NCBI GenBank assembly: GCA_964458715.1
Contig: CAYWJP010000002.1
Coordinates: forward strand, 1-47,722
DNA: 47,722 bases
Direction of reading: 5' to 3'
Origin: UBA2773 sp964458715
Lineage (GTDB): Bacteria; Patescibacteriota; Minisyncoccia; Moranbacterales; DUUL01
Shown piece after piece: positions 15,409-24,586 of this stretch. Position numbers and translations under genes: made by a program. Under the pieces are notes generated by a model. It did no database searches and had not been told where the DNA came from. It was given only the letters and a program-made list of their open reading frames with translations. Within the stretch, counting starts at the first letter, position 1; each line of letters opens with the position of its first letter.

Positions 15409-15506
15409 TTAAGTTTGTGTATTTTAAAAAAATAGTATATTCTAAATTTAATGTTTATTAAGGTATCGAATACTCTAATTTTAATAAATAACAAAATAAA
15501 AAATAA

Positions 15507-18161
15507 ATGCAAAAAAAAGAGACAGAGAATTTTCTCAAGAATGAATTAAATGAAACAAAAGAGGGAATGAATTCTCTTAAAAAAGAATCAAATTTGAAAA
15601 AAGAAAAAACTACAACCAAACTTTCTAAATTAGTGGATCGAATTATAAGTATCCCGATTTATTTAGTGGTGATTTTATTGCCCATTTTCTTTTACCAAAA
15701 TGTTCCTAGTCCGTTGGAATTGAACAAACAGTCGTTGTTGGTTGGATTGATTGGGATTAGCGTTCTAGCTTGGGTCGGAAAAATGGCTTGGAAAAATGAA
15801 ATAAGATTTAGAAAAAGTTTTTTATTAATCCCGATTTTAACTTTTCTTTTAATCTATACCTTGAGTACAGTTTTCTCTAGTTATTACGAACAAAGTATGT
15901 GGGGTTATTTTGGGGGGGAAGGTAAATCCTTGGTGTCTACTTTGTTTCTAGTGGCCTTCTTTATATTGATATACAATAATATAAAAAATTATCAGGGAGT
16001 GGCTAAATTGCTTTTTGCGTTTTTAATAGGCGGGTTTATTTTGGTAATTTTTGGAATCTTGCAAAATTTTCAAATATACCTTATTCCTTTCGAATTTGCT
16101 AAAGTGAAATTTTTCAGTCCAGTTGGCTCTGTTTATATCTATTCAATCTACGTAGCCTCAGTGTTTTTAGTTTCAGTAAGCTTATTTTTAAGTAATGTTT
16201 CCAGGAAATCAAAATTTATTCTTGTGACTTTGTCAATATTGGCCTTTTTCTTGTTAATGGTAATTAATTTTAAAATAGTTTGGGTAGTCTTACTATTAAT
16301 GTTGGCTTTTATTTTAGGAGTGACTATTTTAATTGAAAACAAAAAACCTTCTCGATTGAGAATAATCCCGATGATATTTTTAGTTTTAGCCTTACTTTTT
16401 GTATTAAGGGCAAAACCCCTTTTTAATAATTCCGATTTACCTGTTGAAATTTTTCTGAAAAATAAAACAGCCGCAGAAATTTCATTGAGTTCTATCAAGG
16501 CCAATCCTTTGCTCGGTAGTGGACCGACTACTTTTGCTAATGTTTACAAAAAGAATCGACCCAGCAATCTAGGAGATTTTTCTGTGGTCAATTTTAATGA
16601 ATCTGCTAGTTTCTTTTTAACTTTAGTTTCTACCACAGGGATTCTAGGAACAATTTCTTTTCTGTTTTTAATTATTTCTGGCCTGGGGATTTTATTTAAG
16701 GAAATGGTAGGCATGATTCTCAGGGCTGATCAAGGAAATAATTTTCAAAATTATTTAGGAGTGAGCATAGGAGTTACTTGGTTATTTCTTACGATTTGTT
16801 TGTTCCTATATTTTGCTAACATTACAATTTTGATGCTCTGGTGGTTATTCTTTGGCTTACTAGTGTCAATATCTTTTTTGAATAAAAAAAATAAAGACAA
16901 TGCTACAAGTGAAATTGCAGCTACCTCTATCAATCCTAGAACTTCTTTCTTTTTATCTTTCGGATTTGTACTAATAATAATCGGATTCATAGCCATTCTT
17001 TATCTTCAAAGTCAAAAATATATAGCAGCTATCTATTTTAGTCGAGCTTTAAAGGAAAGTAGTCGGGAAAACAACGTTAATAACGTTGCTGAAAAAATCT
17101 CAAAAGCTGTTTCTTTAGATCCTAATAGAGACTCATACTATCAAGACTTGGCCGTTGTTCATTTAGCCTTGGCTAAAGAAAAAATTATTGAAAAAGGTCT
17201 GCAGAATTTAACTCCAGAAGAAGCTAATTTTGTTAGTACTAGATTCAGAAGCGCCTTAGAGTCGTTAAATCAATCTAAGGTCTTAAATCCGGCAAATTCT
17301 GATAATTTTGTTTCCTTGGCTAATCTTTATGAAGAATTCATTGTTATTCAGAAAAATTCAGGAGAAAAGGCGATTGAAAATTATCAGAAGGCGATTGAAT
17401 TAGATCCAAAAAATCCAGAGATATATCAATCGATGGCTAATGTTCAAATTACTTTGTCTGATTTGGAGACATCGGAGCAAAATTTAAATAAAGAAGTGGG
17501 AGTAGAAATAGAAATTCCTAGAAAAAGTTTGGAATACTTAGCAATGGCTGAAGAATATCTAAAAAAAGCATTGGAAATTAAGGCTGATTATGTTAGCGCC
17601 AACGTTCTTCTTGTGATTGTTTATGAAAAAAGTGGAGAATTAGAAAAAGCTTTAGCTAAGGCTATTGAGAATACCGAAATTTACCCGAACTCTGCGGAAT
17701 TATTTATGAATTTAGGTAGAATTTATTATCAACAAGAAAGCTATGATCAAGCAGAAATTAATCTTAGGAGAGCCTTAGGCTTAAATTCTCAGTATTCTAA
17801 TGCTAGATATTTGTTTGGTTTAGTTTTAGATAAACAAGGTAATAAAGAGGAAGCTTTGAAAGAATTTGAAAAAATTCAAGAGTTTAATCCAGATAACGAA
17901 TTACTGACAGAGATTATCAATAATCTAAAAAATGGACGGAAAGCTCTTTTCGGAGTTGGCACTGATGAAACGCAAGCGAATTTGGAACCAGAGATTAATC
18001 TTGACGAATTAGAAACCGTCATTGATAATGAAGATGACACAAACACTGCAAGCGATGAAATTGATGGAAGTGATGGAAGTGACGAAGGTGACGAAATTAA
18101 TGTAAGCGATACAGAGGAAGATTTAACTAGCCAGGAAACACCAGAAACAATAACAGAATAA
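15507..18161 (+). CDS. O-antigen ligase-like membrane protein fused to TPR repeats
   Basis: 884 residues. After a charged cytoplasmic N-terminus (1-45), about twelve membrane helices cover residues 48-510, including a ligase-type loop with NPLLGSGPTTFANVYKKNRP and FFLTLVSTTGILGTISFLF. From about residue 520 to 800 there are tetratricopeptide repeats (for example YQKAIELDPKNPEIYQSMAN, AELFMNLGRIYYQQESYDQA and ARYLFGLVLDKQGNKEEALK), which would lie outside the membrane. The last 70 residues are an acidic low-complexity tail rich in D, E, S and T. Such fusions are common in CPR genomes; a role in surface glycan or glycoprotein assembly is inferred. It heads the plus-strand envelope block. Confidence 0.78.
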   Translation: MQKKETENFLKNELNETKEGMNSLKKESNLKKEKTTTKLSKLVDRIISIPIYLVVILLPIFFYQNVPSPLELNKQSLLVGLIGISVLAWVGKMAWKNEIRFRKSFLLIPILTFLLIYTLSTVFSSYYEQSMWGYFGGEGKSLVSTLFLVAFFILIYNNIKNYQGVAKLLFAFLIGGFILVIFGILQNFQIYLIPFEFAKVKFFSPVGSVYIYSIYVASVFLVSVSLFLSNVSRKSKFILVTLSILAFFLLMVINFKIVWVVLLLMLAFILGVTILIENKKPSRLRIIPMIFLVLALLFVLRAKPLFNNSDLPVEIFLKNKTAAEISLSSIKANPLLGSGPTTFANVYKKNRPSNLGDFSVVNFNESASFFLTLVSTTGILGTISFLFLIISGLGILFKEMVGMILRADQGNNFQNYLGVSIGVTWLFLTICLFLYFANITILMLWWLFFGLLVSISFLNKKNKDNATSEIAATSINPRTSFFLSFGFVLIIIGFIAILYLQSQKYIAAIYFSRALKESSRENNVNNVAEKISKAVSLDPNRDSYYQDLAVVHLALAKEKIIEKGLQNLTPEEANFVSTRFRSALESLNQSKVLNPANSDNFVSLANLYEEFIVIQKNSGEKAIENYQKAIELDPKNPEIYQSMANVQITLSDLETSEQNLNKEVGVEIEIPRKSLEYLAMAEEYLKKALEIKADYVSANVLLVIVYEKSGELEKALAKAIENTEIYPNSAELFMNLGRIYYQQESYDQAEINLRRALGLNSQYSNARYLFGLVLDKQGNKEEALKEFEKIQEFNPDNELLTEIINNLKNGRKALFGVGTDETQANLEPEINLDELETVIDNEDDTNTASDEIDGSDGSDEGDEINVSDTEEDLTSQETPETITE

Positions 18162-18226
18162 TATATGGTTATATTGATAAATTATTTTATAAAAGATTTA
18201 TTTAATTAGACGATATTTAAAATAAA

Positions 18227-19561
18227 ATGACCAAAACAAAAAATATAATAGAAATAAAAAACCTTAATGTTATTTACAATAAGGGAAAATCCAACCAGGT
18301 TAGAGCACTGGAAAGTGTTAACCTGGATCTTCAACCCGAAGAATGGGTTATTGTCTTTGGTCCTTCCGGATGTGGAAAATCAACTTTATTAAATTCCATA
18401 GCTGGACTAGAGACACCTACTAGTGGAAAAGTTAATGTTTTAGATAGGGATATTAATAAACTTACTAGTAATGAAAAATCTGAATATCGAGGAAAATCAG
18501 TTGGAATGATTTTTCAATCTTTTCATTTGATTAATTCACTAACAGTCTTGGATAATGTTTGTTTACCCCAAGTTTTTTACGGTGTTGATTTAAAAGAAAG
18601 AGAAAAGATGGCAATGAGCTTTTTGGATCGTTTTGGAATTGCTAATCAAGCCAAAAAATATCCAACGGACATCTCTGGAGGTCAACGACAGAAAGTTTCG
18701 ATTGCGAGAGCTTTAATGAATAGTCCAGAAATAATTTTAGCTGATGAGCCAGTGGGAAATTTGGATTCCAAATCTACCTATAATGTGATGGCAATTCTCA
18801 AGGAATTAAATAAGGTTGATAAAAAAACTGTTATAATGGTAACTCACGATTCGCAACATTTAAAACATGCTGATAAAATAGTTCATGTTAAGGACGGTAA
18901 GATATTGAGGGTTGAAGTTATTAGGAGAAAACAAGATCCAAGTAAAAAATTAACAAAAGACGGAAAGAGAATGGTGAAAACTACGGAGGTTCGAATTCCT
19001 ATGGATTTAAAATTATTGATGAATTCTTTCAAAGACTTATCTAGTTCAAAGATGAGTCAATTACTTGAACCTTTTAAGGTTAAACAGACCTTTGCTTATT
19101 TAATGTTACCAATTACAAATCATCAAGTGGAATTAACTCAACAATATATGCAGAAATTTTTCTTGGGTAATTTAACTAAAAAACAGCTTCAGGAGCAACT
19201 TAATGAATCGGTGGAAAAAGGAGGAGCGGGATGGGACAAGAGAAACGCTAAAAAATTTACTAGTGAAGTAGTTGATTTTTATGAACAATCTAAAAATATT
19301 GATTATTCAGAACCATTTTTATCGACAATTAAATTAAGTAAATTTTTTATCAAAAGATATCCCCTGAAAAAAACTGAATATCAATTAAATATTTTAAAAA
19401 GTAGCATTGAAAATAGATTGAGGAACGAATTATCCAGAGAAGATTTTCAAGAAATTTTAAATAAACCTGTTTCTGAAGAAGGACTTGGTTTGAATCGTAG
19501 AACTGCTCAAAAAATTGCTAGAGAATTAGAACTTTTAATTTTAATAAGATATTCAGGTTAA
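18227..19561 (+). CDS. ABC transporter ATPase (MacB/LolD type) with duplicated C-terminal module
   Basis: Residues 1-230 form a complete LolD/MacB-class nucleotide-binding domain: Walker A GPSGCGKST (45-53), Q-loop Q97, signature SGGQRQ (150-155), Walker B IILADEP (169-175), H-loop H207. The remaining ~210 residues (231-444) are not part of ordinary family members (about 230 residues). They contain two similar segments, LTKKQLQEQLNESVEKGGAG (from about 316) and LSREDFQEILNKPVSEEGLG (from about 402), each followed by basic residues. I do not recognise the fold; helical and probably cytoplasmic. The permease follows 4 bp after the stop, so the pair should form one MacB-like exporter or mechanotransmitter, with the extension perhaps binding a partner or substrate. 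Confidence 0.85.
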   Translation: MTKTKNIIEIKNLNVIYNKGKSNQVRALESVNLDLQPEEWVIVFGPSGCGKSTLLNSIAGLETPTSGKVNVLDRDINKLTSNEKSEYRGKSVGMIFQSFHLINSLTVLDNVCLPQVFYGVDLKEREKMAMSFLDRFGIANQAKKYPTDISGGQRQKVSIARALMNSPEIILADEPVGNLDSKSTYNVMAILKELNKVDKKTVIMVTHDSQHLKHADKIVHVKDGKILRVEVIRRKQDPSKKLTKDGKRMVKTTEVRIPMDLKLLMNSFKDLSSSKMSQLLEPFKVKQTFAYLMLPITNHQVELTQQYMQKFFLGNLTKKQLQEQLNESVEKGGAGWDKRNAKKFTSEVVDFYEQSKNIDYSEPFLSTIKLSKFFIKRYPLKKTEYQLNILKSSIENRLRNELSREDFQEILNKPVSEEGLGLNRRTAQKIARELELLILIRYSG

Positions 19562-19565
19562 ATAT

Positions 19566-20753
19566 ATGAAATTTATTGATTTAATAAAATTGGCTACTCG
19601 AATGTTTAGGGCTAGAACATCTAGAACATTCTTGACTATTTTGGGAGTTGGAGTGGGTATGGCTACTATTTTGTTTTTAATTTCTTTAGGCTTCGGTGTC
19701 CAAGAAGTTATTCTTAATAAAATAACCACATCGGACTCGTTGGCTTCGATTGATATTTTTGCTAATCCCGAAAAGGTTAAAAAAATTAATTGGGAGTCTG
19801 TTGAGCAAATTAAATATATAAAAGAGCTTGAAAAAGTTGCACCTCTTTTGAAATATGATGGTCAAATTAAAGTTGAAGAGTATTCAAGCAACACTTCTTT
19901 GTTAATTACCAATCCTGGGTATATTGGAATGGATGGAAAAAAAATTATTGCAGGAGAAGATCTTTCTTCGGCAAAAGAAGATGGAGTGGTTTTTACGTCA
20001 GCTTTTTTAAAAATTCTGGGTAAAAAATCAGAGGATCTGTTGGGAAAATATGTTGAAATTACTTTGCAAATTCCAAGTGAAAATATAGGTCAATTTGTAG
20101 ATAAAAAAATAGAAACTAAGTTTGTTGTTATTGGAATAATCGAGGATGAGGCACCTAATGTTTACATTAATTTAAATAAAGTTAAAGATGCTAATTTAAA
20201 TAATATTTCTTTAATAAAAGTTAGAACTCAAAACTTTAATCAGGTTGATGAAGCTAAATTTAAAATTGACGCCTTAGGTTTTAGGACATCTTCAACATCT
20301 GAAGTGATTGATCAAACTAAAAAGTTCTTTTCAATTGCTAGTTTAGTATTGGCGATTTTAGGTGTAATTACATTAGCAGTTAGTTCAATAGGAATGTTTA
20401 ATACAATGGTGATTACTCTCTTGGAAAGAACCGAAGAAATTGGAATTATGAAGTCTATAGGAGCTACTGATAGAAATATTTTAAGTATTTTTATTTTTGA
20501 GGCAGCTATGATAGGTTTTTTGGGAGGAGTGGCAGGTGTTATTATGGGTTTTTTGGCACAAATAATTTTTAATGTTATTATTAATTTCATAGCCGTTAGA
20601 ATGGGCGGAGAAGCTTTTAATTTGTTTCATTCCCCTCTTTGGTTTGTAATTTCGTTAATAACAGTTTCTTTGTTGATAGGGATTATTACCGGATTAATTC
20701 CAGCCAGAAAAGCCAGTGTAGTTGACCCATTAGAAGCCTTAAAGAGAAGATAG
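19566..20753 (+). CDS. FtsX/MacB-like ABC permease
   Basis: 395 residues with the MacB layout. A first helix follows ARTSRTFLTILGVGVGMATILFLISL, then an extracytoplasmic domain (about 50-260) and three C-terminal helices (VLAILGVITLAVSSIGMFNTM, FIFEAAMIGFLGGVAGVIMG, FVISLITVSLLIGIITG). LLERTEEIGIMKSIGAT is the coupling segment that contacts the ATPase, and the end PARKASVVDPLEALKRR is typical. In this family the pump does not move substrate through the membrane but drives extracytoplasmic steps. It is paired with the extended ATPase just upstream. Confidence 0.9.
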   Translation: MKFIDLIKLATRMFRARTSRTFLTILGVGVGMATILFLISLGFGVQEVILNKITTSDSLASIDIFANPEKVKKINWESVEQIKYIKELEKVAPLLKYDGQIKVEEYSSNTSLLITNPGYIGMDGKKIIAGEDLSSAKEDGVVFTSAFLKILGKKSEDLLGKYVEITLQIPSENIGQFVDKKIETKFVVIGIIEDEAPNVYINLNKVKDANLNNISLIKVRTQNFNQVDEAKFKIDALGFRTSSTSEVIDQTKKFFSIASLVLAILGVITLAVSSIGMFNTMVITLLERTEEIGIMKSIGATDRNILSIFIFEAAMIGFLGGVAGVIMGFLAQIIFNVIINFIAVRMGGEAFNLFHSPLWFVISLITVSLLIGIITGLIPARKASVVDPLEALKRR

Positions 20754-20830
20754 TTTTAATGAAAATCTAAAATTCAATTGCTATCATTAAAAATAATATT
20801 AAAAACTGAGTATTTAAATTAAAAATCAAT

Positions 20831-21481
20831 ATGAACAAACATTTTACAAAAAAGCTTTTAGTTAGTGTTCTGCAAGTTATGATAATTTTTGTTACAATTT
20901 TTGGGAGTCTGGTTACTTTCGAATATTTACAACAGAAAAATGATAAAAAGGAACAAATGTCCCAAGTTTCTCTTTATCACAATAAGGTTGATGGGGGATT
21001 TACTAGAGTTTTAGGCGAAACTAATGCTAGCGGTGAAGAACTTAAAGGAAATAGGTTCGTAGCGCAAGATGTTACTTTTGGAGGAGAGACTTTAATGGCT
21101 ATGACAGATGATGGTAAGGAAGAAGAAATAGAAATTTCTCAACTTCAAGGAAAATTATATCGTTCTAGCGAAGATGGTAACATGAATTATTATGCTTCTT
21201 GGCAATCCAACAAACCAACAATGTCAGTTGTTGAATATAAAAATGAACAAGATGCAGAAACATTAGAAATAAAAGAAAATAATTTTGGATATGTTCATGC
21301 TATTACTTTGCCTGGAGTTTCTTTAGCGAGCGTCTATCAATATATAATCAAAAGTAAAGATCGTTGGGGGAATGAAGTTGATTCGGGTCAGTTTATTTTT
21401 TATACAGGAGCTCCAGATGCTTCATTTTTCCAAATACTCGATGAATCTTTTCAGGATGTCTTTGGATGGATGATGAAATAG
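20831..21481 (+). CDS. Membrane-anchored protein with fibronectin-III-like domain
   Basis: 216 residues. One N-terminal helix (LLVSVLQVMIIFVTIFGSLV, about 9-28) is followed by a charged stretch, leaving the rest outside. The C-terminal half (about 105-200) reads like the FN3-type N-terminal domain of purple acid phosphatases: YASWQSNKPTMSVVEY, then FGYVHAITLPGVSLASVYQY, YIIKSKDRWGNEVDSGQFIF. No catalytic phosphatase domain follows. It lies 77 bp after the FtsX-like permease and before a terminator, so it is probably the last gene of that transcript and may be the exported partner of the transporter. Confidence 0.6.
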   Translation: MNKHFTKKLLVSVLQVMIIFVTIFGSLVTFEYLQQKNDKKEQMSQVSLYHNKVDGGFTRVLGETNASGEELKGNRFVAQDVTFGGETLMAMTDDGKEEEIEISQLQGKLYRSSEDGNMNYYASWQSNKPTMSVVEYKNEQDAETLEIKENNFGYVHAITLPGVSLASVYQYIIKSKDRWGNEVDSGQFIFYTGAPDASFFQILDESFQDVFGWMMK

Positions 21482-21540
21482 CAATCAATGATAAAACTTC
21501 ACCGAAGGAGGGCATTGATTAAATCAATAAATTAGAATAA

Positions 21541-21575
21541 GATTTCCCCTTGGTTTGATCTTGGGGAAATTTTGA
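21541..21575 (+). terminator. Rho-independent terminator
   Basis: ATTTCCCC (21542-21549) and GGGGAAAT (21563-21570) form a stem followed by TTTTGATTT. It ends the transcript of the ligase-TPR, ABC and FN3 genes; a promoter for the next gene follows. Confidence 0.65.
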
Positions 21576-21627
21576 TTTATAACCAAATAAATTATCCACC
21601 AAAGATGAACACTAAAATAAATAACTC

Positions 21628-21657
21628 TTTACTTTTTCTAGTAAAATATTGTATAAT
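21628..21657 (+). promoter_or_regulatory. Candidate promoter for the acidic repeat protein gene
   Basis: TTTACT (21628-21633), an 18-bp spacer and a perfect TATAAT (21652-21657). It lies 35 bp before the ATG at 21693 and 53 bp after a terminator, marking a new transcription unit of three exported-protein genes. Confidence 0.5.
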
Positions 21658-21692
21658 AAATTAAAGAATGATTTTAAAATAAATAAACTTAT

Positions 21693-22448
21693 ATGAAAAT
21701 AAAAAAAACAACGACTATTTTTGGGCTGTTACTTTTGTTAATTATTTTTTCTCCCTATACCATCACCAAGCTTACTGTTGATGCTGAAGATGCAGTGACA
21801 GAAATTCTCGGAGAAGAATATGCTCAATTAGAAGAAGACCTTCTGGTACTTCAAGCAGAAGAGGAAGAAGTTGTTGAAAATTTAGAATTAGAAAACCAAA
21901 TTTTAATTGATTCATCAACTGTTGAAACCGAAGATGTTGCTTTAATTGATGAGGTGGCAGCAGAAGATCCTGTTGTTATTGATGAAATTATAAATTCAGA
22001 AGAAGAAATTGAAACTCAAGAGTCAATTGAAACAGTTATTGAAGAAGAAGAAATTGAAACTCAAGAGTCAATTGAAACAGTTATTGAAGAAGAAATTGAA
22101 ACTCAAGAGTCAATTGAAACAGTTGAAGAAGAAGAAGAAGAAATAGTCAATAAATTCGACCCAGCTATTGCCCCTAGTCAGGTTTCTTTAAAAATACTTT
22201 TAGCGCAAAATAGCAAAACCCCAGATTTCAATGTCCTAGCTCGTTTTGTTGGAGTGGGAAGAGACCCAGTAGAAGAAGAAATTGACAAAAATGGTGAAAT
22301 TGAAGTCATCTTAGAAACAGGAAGATATTATGTGGAATTAGTGATTGAAGATCAAAACTACAAACCAGAAAATGATTTACCTGCTTTCTTTCTTTTACCG
22401 AATAAAGAAGTTGACTTAGAGGATATTTATTTAGAAAGGAAAAATTAA
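21693..22448 (+). CDS. Secreted acidic protein with tandem repeats
   Basis: 251 residues. The N-terminus is a signal-like segment (TTTIFGLLLLLIIFSPYTI, about 7-25). Residues about 30-150 are extremely acidic (E, D, I, V), and contain three tandem copies of EIETQESIETVI (residues 105-143), encoded by nearly identical DNA. A small C-terminal domain (about 160-251: APSQVSLKILLAQNS, DFNVLARFVGVGRDPVEEEI, GRYYVELVIEDQNY) looks like a compact beta fold, perhaps a carboxypeptidase-regulatory-like module. I do not recognise a family. It could be a surface spacer or cation-binding protein; that is a guess. Confidence 0.55.
   Translation: MKIKKTTTIFGLLLLLIIFSPYTITKLTVDAEDAVTEILGEEYAQLEEDLLVLQAEEEEVVENLELENQILIDSSTVETEDVALIDEVAAEDPVVIDEIINSEEEIETQESIETVIEEEEIETQESIETVIEEEIETQESIETVEEEEEEIVNKFDPAIAPSQVSLKILLAQNSKTPDFNVLARFVGVGRDPVEEEIDKNGEIEVILETGRYYVELVIEDQNYKPENDLPAFFLLPNKEVDLEDIYLERKN
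21999..22124 (+). repeat. Three tandem 39-45-bp coding repeats
   Basis: Units at 21999-22040, 22041-22085 and 22086-22124 are nearly identical, differing mainly in the number of GAA codons at the start. Each encodes E(2-4)-IETQESIETV. The near-identity at DNA level points to recent slippage or unequal recombination. Confidence 0.85.
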
Positions 22449-22483
22449 TAAATTTTTTTAATTACTAATATAACACTCTATTC

Positions 22484-23590
22484 ATGGATTGGAAAATTAT
22501 CTTGATAATATTTGGAGCTATTTTTTTTAACACAGTTATGGTTATGGGGGTGGTTTTTTTGCTTTTCATCAAAAAGAAATCGTTAAAAAAAATCAAAAAA
22601 CGAAGAATATTATTTCCCAACAAAGAAAAACTATATAAAAAATTTAATTTTACACTTTTTATTGTTTTTTTAATTGTTGGAAATATTTTAGCTTTTAATT
22701 TATTCTCCAATAATAAAGAAAGTATTCTTCGAAAAGTTAAATTAATCGGAGTAAATCTAGCTAATTTTGAATTGACTGACAAAAATTTTAAAAAACCAAC
22801 AAATATCAATAATTCTGGTCTCAATTTAGTTTTTTATGCTGATCAATATGAAAATTGGGAAAATTTTGAATCTGATATAGATATTTTAATGGAAGGATTA
22901 AGAGGAATTTCACCTTGGGATAATTTTAACAGATTTAATGTTTATAAAATATATCCCGGAAAAAAACAAAAACTTTGTAAAATTAAAACTCAAAATGAAA
23001 GAAAGCCCGTGATTAGATGTAGCGAAGATATCAATAATTACCTTAATCAAATTTCTGCTTCGCGACTTAAATTAATAGTTCTTTCTCGTCAAGAGTTCCA
23101 GTCATGGGCAAATTTAACTCGTTTGGCAAATTCCGGAATATTTTTCAGTATAAAACAAAAAATTATTCTGCAAGATAGATTGGGACAAGCTATTTTATTT
23201 TCTCATCTAATGGGTCATGCCTTTGGTCTTAAGGACGAAGAGAAATATGTTTTAGCTAAAGCTGAGGGAGCGCCTCATACTCCAGATGGTCCTAATTGTG
23301 CTCCTGATGAAGAAACTGCTAGGGAATGGTGGGGTGATCTAGCGACAGAAGATGATAAAGTCGGATATTTCAAAACTTGTTGTGGAAACGAAGAATATAT
23401 CAAACCAACAGAAAGTTCCATAATGAATCTTAATAGTGGATTTGAAAATTTTTCAGTTAATTATGGTCCAGTTTCAGAAAGATATTTGGGAAAGATTTTA
23501 AAATATTGTTATAGCAATGATAAAGTGAGCTATGAGGACGATAAAGATTTTTTTGATAAATATCAAGAATTTAAGAGTTGTTTAAAATAA
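22484..23590 (+). CDS. Membrane-anchored metzincin/M64-like protein lacking the catalytic Glu
   Basis: 368 residues. Two N-terminal helices (about 5-29 and 56-73), then an exported domain. At 241-251 the sequence HLMGHAFGLKD matches the metzincin zinc pattern H-E-x-x-H-x-x-G-x-x-D except that the general-base Glu is Leu (codon CTA, 23207-23209). The region after it (PDGPNCAPDEE, REWWGDLA, KTCCGNEEYIKPTESSIMNL) resembles the M64 peptidase tail, with cysteines and the 'Y-x-P-T-x-x-S-I-M' turn. The three zinc ligands are kept, so it may bind zinc but should not hydrolyse peptides by the usual mechanism. Second gene of the 21693-24516 unit. Confidence 0.65.
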   Translation: MDWKIILIIFGAIFFNTVMVMGVVFLLFIKKKSLKKIKKRRILFPNKEKLYKKFNFTLFIVFLIVGNILAFNLFSNNKESILRKVKLIGVNLANFELTDKNFKKPTNINNSGLNLVFYADQYENWENFESDIDILMEGLRGISPWDNFNRFNVYKIYPGKKQKLCKIKTQNERKPVIRCSEDINNYLNQISASRLKLIVLSRQEFQSWANLTRLANSGIFFSIKQKIILQDRLGQAILFSHLMGHAFGLKDEEKYVLAKAEGAPHTPDGPNCAPDEETAREWWGDLATEDDKVGYFKTCCGNEEYIKPTESSIMNLNSGFENFSVNYGPVSERYLGKILKYCYSNDKVSYEDDKDFFDKYQEFKSCLK

Positions 23591-23655
23591 TTTTTATTTG
23601 AATTACAAGAAAAATATAGAACGAAACGAATCTTTATTTAAAGTAATTTGTAAAA

Positions 23656-24516
23656 ATGCTTTTTTTAAAAACATTTTTTAAAACTATTTTTTGCTTCCTA
23701 GTCTTACTAGGTTTTTTTAAATTGGTTGATCTTACTAGCTTATCCTTTAAAACAATTATCCCAAAATCTGAAACTCGAATTGAATTAAGTGAAAATACAA
23801 AAATAGGAGCAATTAGAAATTTGAAAGATATTTCTGAAGAAAAACAAATTGATTTTCAAGGAAATAATCAGGAAATTATTGATTTAGTTAATGAAGCTCG
23901 AATAATAGAAAACCTAGGAAAAGTTACAGAAAATGAAAAATTAAAATTGTCAGCCATGGAAAAAGCTCAACATATGAAAGATAATAATTATTTTGAGCAT
24001 ATTTCTCCTCAAGGCTTGCAACCCTGGTATTTTGTTGAAAAACAAAATTATAGTTATAAAGCTTTTGGCGAAAACTTGGCAGAAGGCTATTTTTCAGCTC
24101 AATCAGTCCATACCGGTTGGATGAATAGCCCAGGACATCGAGAAAATATTCTTTCAAAAAAATTCAATGAAATTGGAGTGGCCATTTTAGAATTTCAACA
24201 AGAAGGAAGAAAAAGCTATTTAATAGTTCAACATTTTGGAACTAAACTGACCCCGCAAGATTTAATTACAGAAATAGTTTGCGATAAAAAATCTAAAGAA
24301 AATTGCGAAGAGGCTGAAGATGACAGGGATGATTTGAAAGATTTAATAGAAGAACAAGAAAAAATTATTAAAAAAGCCGAAGAAGTCGGAGTAAGAAGTA
24401 AGGATTTGAATCGATTAGAAGAAAATTTAGATGACCTAGAAGATGCAGAGGAAGAGCTTGAAGATTATTTGGATGAATGCGAAAAATTTATGGATAAATG
24501 TGATAGGTTTGAATAA
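23656..24516 (+). CDS. CAP/SCP-domain exported protein with acidic coiled-coil tail
   Basis: 286 residues with an N-terminal signal or anchor helix (FKTIFCFLVLLGFFKLVDL, about 8-26). A CAP domain (about 75-200) shows IIDLVNEARIIENLGKV, LSAMEKAQHMKDNNYFEHIS, YKAFGENLAEGYFSAQSVHTGWM and SPGHRENILSKKFNEIGVAI: the His, Glu and His of the CAP cavity are present. The last ~75 residues are a charged coiled coil (LKDLIEEQEKIIKKAEEVG, LEENLDDLEDAEEELEDYL) with four cysteines around it. Bacterial CAP proteins are secreted and often of unknown activity. Last gene of this plus-strand unit. Confidence 0.85.
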   Translation: MLFLKTFFKTIFCFLVLLGFFKLVDLTSLSFKTIIPKSETRIELSENTKIGAIRNLKDISEEKQIDFQGNNQEIIDLVNEARIIENLGKVTENEKLKLSAMEKAQHMKDNNYFEHISPQGLQPWYFVEKQNYSYKAFGENLAEGYFSAQSVHTGWMNSPGHRENILSKKFNEIGVAILEFQQEGRKSYLIVQHFGTKLTPQDLITEIVCDKKSKENCEEAEDDRDDLKDLIEEQEKIIKKAEEVGVRSKDLNRLEENLDDLEDAEEELEDYLDECEKFMDKCDRFE

Positions 24517-24586
24517 ACAGAAAAAATTTGTAATTTGTTGATATTTAGATTTTAGTTTTGATTTGGAGTAATTTGGATTTTGGAAT

